Positions 6,337 to 6,627 of a DNA stretch of 6,627 nt are shown piece by piece. This stretch comes from Balneolaceae bacterium SMO_bin1 (GTDB lineage Bacteria; Bacteroidota; Rhodothermia; Balneolales; Balneolaceae): assembly GCA_003123965.1 (NCBI GenBank), contig NNSL01000343.1:1-6627 (forward strand), in the 5' to 3' direction. A program made the position numbers and the translations under genes. The notes under the pieces were generated by a model, which ran no database searches, was not told where the DNA came from, and saw only the letters and a program-made list of their open reading frames with translations. The first letter of the stretch is position 1. Every line of letters starts with the position of its first letter.

Positions 6337-6627
6337 ATGCTTGGGTACCTAAAGTCGGAAAAACATTCCCTGCGAAAAGAGGCCCGAAAACTGCTGACTA
6401 TCGGCGGCCCGGTTATTATTGCCCAGCTTCTGCAAATGTCTATGAATTTTGTAGACACAGTAATGGCGGGCAACCTCTCGGCCGAAGCTCTTGCTGCGGT
6501 AGCGGTGGGCGGTGCTGTTTTCATGCCTTTAATTATGCTTGTGGCCGGCATTTTAATGGCCGTAACGCCCATTGTGGCTCAACTGCTGGGTTCCCGTAAC
6601 TTTGACAAAATAGGCATTAATGCCCGG
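6337..6627 (+). CDS. NorM-type MATE family efflux transporter, N-terminal part (cut by window edge)
   Basis: The frame is open to the last base, giving the first 97 residues of a protein that is normally about 450. MATE transporters export cationic drugs, dyes and toxic metabolites across the inner membrane in exchange for Na+ or H+. After a basic amphipathic start (MLGYLKSEKHSLRKEARKLL) comes span 1, TIGGPVIIAQLLQMSMNFVD, running into the family signature FVDTVMAG (38-45). Span 2 is VGGAVFMPLIMLVAGILMAVTPIVAQLLG (57-85). Asp40 in FVDT matches the conserved TM1 aspartate implicated in ion coupling in Vibrio NorM. The ATG at 6337 is chosen because an in-frame TAA lies at 6313-6315 and the residues after it align with the usual NorM N-terminus. 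There is no Shine-Dalgarno sequence. A frame in another phase across 6246-6599 is a shadow. The class is secure; the substrate cannot be told. Confidence 0.93.
   Translation, partial: MLGYLKSEKHSLRKEARKLLTIGGPVIIAQLLQMSMNFVDTVMAGNLSAEALAAVAVGGAVFMPLIMLVAGILMAVTPIVAQLLGSRNFDKIGINAR

Noticed and set aside
6246..6599. 117-codon open frame on the + strand over the start of the MATE gene
   Set aside because: It is out of phase with the MATE frame, its product after residue 30 is a Cys/Gly/Arg-rich shadow, and the MATE frame has unmistakable family motifs.
1..6627. Mobile element, defence system, CRISPR array or RNA gene
   Set aside because: No transposase, integrase, nuclease or repeat-spacer pattern, and no tRNA-like or rRNA-like stretch was seen. 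Coding density leaves only the short gaps already described.

Overview
The window is 6.6 kb of ordinary protein-coding chromosome. It carries six genes, all on the + strand and tightly packed, with the last one cut by the right edge. No tRNA, rRNA, CRISPR array, insertion sequence or phage gene is visible. The FCB superphylum is the best fit, most likely Balneolota/Rhodothermota and less likely Bacteroidota. Reasons: moderate GC with many AT-rich codons; almost no Shine-Dalgarno sequence in front of any start; a free-standing LytR C-terminal-domain protein directly before rsfS; and a very long multi-membrane-span NtrY-like histidine kinase of the type common in those phyla. This placement comes from remembered family patterns, not from a search.

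Layout. A small membrane-anchored LytR_C-domain protein (26-475) is followed 4 nt later by rsfS, the ribosomal silencing factor (480-890). After another 4 nt comes a small lipoprotein with a recognisable but functionally unassigned cysteine-containing module (895-1284). Eight nt later begins a D-2-hydroxyacid dehydrogenase of the glyoxylate/hydroxypyruvate reductase type (1293-2267). A 45-nt gap leads to a 1297-residue sensor histidine kinase (2313-6206). A 130-nt gap then precedes the first 97 codons of a NorM-type MATE efflux transporter (6337 to the edge).

How the genes fit together. The first four genes have operon-like spacing and are probably co-transcribed, but they do not form one obvious pathway: envelope/anchor protein, translation control, lipoprotein, 2-keto/2-hydroxy acid metabolism. 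The kinase may be read from the same transcript or from its own promoter. It has no response regulator next to it in the window. The MATE gene has enough upstream sequence for its own promoter.

The parts most worth a second look are the kinase's complex sensor half (12 predicted membrane spans and three extracytoplasmic regions), the lipoprotein's GC...CTQALTPF-type module, and the gene order around rsfS. I see no convincing evidence of a wholly new system here.
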